Positions 61,710 to 64,000 of a stretch of 64,000 nt of DNA are shown in pieces. Every line of letters begins with the position of its first letter. The stretch's first letter is position 1. The notes beneath the pieces were generated by a model. It ran no database searches, was not told the origin of the DNA, and saw only the letters and a program-made list of their open reading frames with translations. The stretch is taken from contig NZ_KK211403.1 in NCBI RefSeq assembly GCF_000622145.1, positions 69,210 to 133,209 of the forward strand, written 5' to 3'. Made by a program: the position numbers and the translations under genes. This stretch comes from Paracoccus yeei ATCC BAA-599 (GTDB lineage: Bacteria; Pseudomonadota; Alphaproteobacteria; Rhodobacterales; Rhodobacteraceae).

Positions 61710-63671
61710 ATGATCGCGGAAATCGGCCATTTCGCCCTGATCCTTGCCTTTGCCGTGGCGATTTTCCAGATGATCGTGCCCATGATCGGCGCCGCCCGGG
61801 GCTGGAGCGGCTGGATCGACAGCGCGCGGCCCGCTGCCGTTGCGCAGTTCGGTCTGATCGGCATCGCCTTTGCAGCGCTGACCGTAGCCTTCGTGACCTC
61901 GGATTTCTCGGTCCTGCTGGTCTATGAAAACTCGCACACCGCAAAGCCGATGCTGTACAAGATCAGCGGCGTCTGGGGCAACCACGAGGGTTCGATGCTG
62001 CTGTGGGTGCTGATCCTGGCGCTGTTCGGGGCGGCGGCGGCGGTCTTTGATGCGAACCTGCCGCCGCGACTGCGGGCGCGGGTGCTGGGGGTGCAGGCCT
62101 CGATCGGGGTGGCGTTCCTGGGGTTCATCCTGTTCACCTCGAACCCGTTCCTGCGGCTGGACAACCCGCCCTTCGACGGGCGCGACCTGAACCCGCTGCT
62201 GCAGGACCCTGGCCTGGCGTTTCATCCGCCCTTTCTTTACCTGGGCTATGTCGGCCTTTCGATGGCCTTCAGCTTTGCCGTCGCCGCCCTGATCGAGGGG
62301 CGGGTCGACGCCGCCTGGGCGCGCTGGGTCCGGCCCTGGACGCTGGCCGCCTGGGTGTTTCTGACCATCGGCATCGCGCTGGGGTCCTGGTGGGCCTATT
62401 ACGAGCTTGGCTGGGGCGGGTTCTGGTTCTGGGACCCGGTCGAAAACGCCAGCTTCATGCCCTGGCTGATCGCCGCCGCCCTGCTGCATTCCGCCATCGT
62501 CGTCGAAAAGCGCGAGGTGCTGAAAAGCTGGACGATCCTGCTGGCGATCATGGCCTTCGGTTTTTCGCTGATCGGCACGTTCATCGTGCGGTCGGGCGTC
62601 ATTACCTCGGTCCACAGCTTTGCCAGCGACCCCGAACGCGGCGTCTTCATCCTGGCGATCCTGGGCGTCTTCGTCGGCGGGGCGCTTGTCCTTTACGCGA
62701 TGCGCGCCGGTGCGATGCAGGCGCGCGGGGCCTTTTCGCCGATCTCGCGCGAGGGGGCGCTGGTCCTGAACAACATCCTGCTGGCGGTCTCGGCCTTCGT
62801 GGTCTTCATCGGCACGATGTGGCCGCTGATCGCCGAGATGCTGTGGGATCGAAAGCTTTCGGTTGGCGCCCCGTTCTTCGAAAAGGCGTTCACGCCCTTC
62901 ATGGTGGTGCTGGCGCTGGTCCTGCCGCTGGGCGCGATCATCCCGTGGAAGCGGGGAAAGCTGTCCCGCGTCCTGGCGCCGCTGCGGGGCGCGCTGGCCT
63001 GCGCCTGCGCCGTCATGGTGCTGGTCTTTGCCGTGTCGACCGGCCACTCCGCCTTGGCGGTGATCGGTGCGGGGCTGGGATCCTGGCTGATCGCGGGCTC
63101 GGCCACCGACCTGTGGCTGCGCACGGGCAACTCGGGCCTGTCGCGCCTGGCCCGTCTGCCGCGCGCGGACTGGGGCAAGGCGGTCGCCCACGCCGGTCTG
63201 GGCGTGACCTTCATCGGGGTGGGCCTGCTGATGGCCTGGCAGGTCGAGGATATCCGCGTGGCCCGGATCGGCGAGCCTTTTGAGGTCGCTGGCTACCGCA
63301 TCACGCTGGAGAAGGTCGAGGAGCGGCCCGGCCCGAACTATGACGCGACCGTCGCCACCATGCGCGTCAGCCGCGACGGGCACGAGGTCGCGCTGCTGCA
63401 CCCCGAAAAGCGGGTCTATCCGGTCCAGGCCATGCCCACGACCGAGGCGGCGATCCAGAACGGGCTGTTCCGCGACCTGTATCTGGTGATCGGCGATCCG
63501 CAGCAGGGCGGCGGCTGGGCCGTGCGCAGCTATATCAAGCCCTTCGCCAGCTGGATCTGGCTGGGCTGCGGGCTGATGGCGCTAGGGGGGCTGATCAGCC
63601 TGTCCGACCGGCGCTATCGCGTGGCGGCCGGTGCGCGCAAGGCGCCCGCGCTGGCCCAACCGGCCGAGTGA
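61710..63671 (+). CDS. ccmF: Cytochrome c heme lyase subunit CcmF
   Basis: The 653-residue membrane protein has about 14 segments, the WWEWDP-type motif as ELGWGGFWFWDPVENASFMPW, and KISGVWGNHEGSMLLW. It ligates heme from CcmE to reduced apocytochrome c with CcmH and CcmI. A GAGG site precedes the ATG. It is followed by ccmH after 4 bp. Confidence 0.96.
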   Translation: MIAEIGHFALILAFAVAIFQMIVPMIGAARGWSGWIDSARPAAVAQFGLIGIAFAALTVAFVTSDFSVLLVYENSHTAKPMLYKISGVWGNHEGSMLLWVLILALFGAAAAVFDANLPPRLRARVLGVQASIGVAFLGFILFTSNPFLRLDNPPFDGRDLNPLLQDPGLAFHPPFLYLGYVGLSMAFSFAVAALIEGRVDAAWARWVRPWTLAAWVFLTIGIALGSWWAYYELGWGGFWFWDPVENASFMPWLIAAALLHSAIVVEKREVLKSWTILLAIMAFGFSLIGTFIVRSGVITSVHSFASDPERGVFILAILGVFVGGALVLYAMRAGAMQARGAFSPISREGALVLNNILLAVSAFVVFIGTMWPLIAEMLWDRKLSVGAPFFEKAFTPFMVVLALVLPLGAIIPWKRGKLSRVLAPLRGALACACAVMVLVFAVSTGHSALAVIGAGLGSWLIAGSATDLWLRTGNSGLSRLARLPRADWGKAVAHAGLGVTFIGVGLLMAWQVEDIRVARIGEPFEVAGYRITLEKVEERPGPNYDATVATMRVSRDGHEVALLHPEKRVYPVQAMPTTEAAIQNGLFRDLYLVIGDPQQGGGWAVRSYIKPFASWIWLGCGLMALGGLISLSDRRYRVAAGARKAPALAQPAE

Positions 63672-63675
63672 TCCG

Positions 63676-64000
63676 ATGCGGCTGATCCTGCTTTGCCTGA
63701 TGCTGGTCCTGGGTGGCCCCGCCCTTGCGGTCCAGCCCGACGAGGTGCTGTCCGACCCTGCGCTCGAGGCGCGGGCTCGCGACATCTCGCGCGTGCTGCG
63801 CTGTCCGGTCTGCCAGGGCGAGACGATCGACGAATCCAATGCGCCGATCAGCCGCGACCTGCGGCTTTACCTGCGCGAGCGGCTGGTTGCGGGCGACAGC
63901 GATGCGCAGGCGATCCAGGCGGTCACCGACCGTTTTGGCGAATACGTCCTGTTCCAGCCGCCGGCCCGGGGGTGGAACTGGCTGCTGTATCTGGCCGGGC
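63676..64000 (+). CDS. ccmH: Cytochrome c maturation protein CcmH, partial at the right edge
   Basis: The first 108 residues are visible. They include a signal peptide (MRLILLCLMLVLGGPALA) and the redox motif LRCPVCQGETIDESNAP, followed by RDLRLYLRERL and the beginning of the membrane segment GWNWLLYLAG. CcmH reduces or holds apocytochrome c for CcmF. The gene continues beyond the window. Confidence 0.95.
   Translation, partial: MRLILLCLMLVLGGPALAVQPDEVLSDPALEARARDISRVLRCPVCQGETIDESNAPISRDLRLYLRERLVAGDSDAQAIQAVTDRFGEYVLFQPPARGWNWLLYLAG

Overview
The window looks like chromosomal DNA of a high-GC alphaproteobacterium of the Rhodobacteraceae, most likely Paracoccus or a close relative. The grounds are gene content and order: a B12-dependent ribonucleotide reductase, cytochrome c maturation genes split into a ccmABCDG block and a ccmE...ccmFH block, hisC-tyrC, a TIGR02300 acidic protein, Hint_2 and DUF6497 proteins, an ethylmalonyl/propionyl-CoA type pcc-mutase cluster, and a gene-transfer-agent type holin. 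The genus is an inference, not a measurement.

Layout. 1-6640 is the accessory region. It holds a decayed IS481-type element entering from the left edge, then a compact transposon whose only genes are a four-gene operon on the minus strand (tnsA-like endonuclease, Mu/TniA transposase with a reading-frame break, TniB ATPase, TniQ). It sits directly behind the stop codon of nrdJ and is flanked by a direct repeat of about 65 bp that contains an IS end plus the last bases of nrdJ. 6640-15930 is core: nrdJ, 5-formyl-THF cyclo-ligase, MgtE, a histidinol-phosphatase-type phosphatase, an XRE regulator, a quinone oxidoreductase and a Bax-inhibitor-1 family membrane protein. 15930-22565 carries a histidine-rich Hint protein, grxD-bolA, a cobinamide salvage pair (btuF-cbiZ), dusA, an APH-type kinase and mazG.

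22915-36410 is a long run of plus-strand core genes (yajC-secD-secF-Mth938-ccmABCDG, hisC-tyrC) followed by hom, a YgjP-type peptidase, a GntR regulator, a glycosyltransferase and a GNAT enzyme. 36511-45996 is a propionyl-CoA assimilation region: B12-dependent methylmalonyl-CoA mutase, propionyl-CoA carboxylase alpha and beta, with small lipoproteins and unknown proteins between them, and a cluster of GCAA(A) half-sites in front of pccB that may be a short-chain acyl-CoA regulator operator. 46175-54322 holds alr-mlaE-mlaF, phoH-ybeY-corC, an ABM-GNAT fusion and purL. 54608-64000 holds a LysR regulator divergent from a single-chain indolepyruvate ferredoxin oxidoreductase, murI, then ccmE, an endolysin/holin pair of gene-transfer-agent type, ccmF and the start of ccmH.

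Themes. Three separate loci depend on or salvage vitamin B12 (nrdJ, mutase, btuF-cbiZ). Cytochrome c maturation is represented by nearly the whole system (A-H). The best candidate for something undescribed is the cargo-less TnsA/TniABQ transposon parked at the nrdJ 3' end, which suggests a glmS/Tn7-like attachment site in another essential gene. No tRNA, rRNA or CRISPR array was seen.
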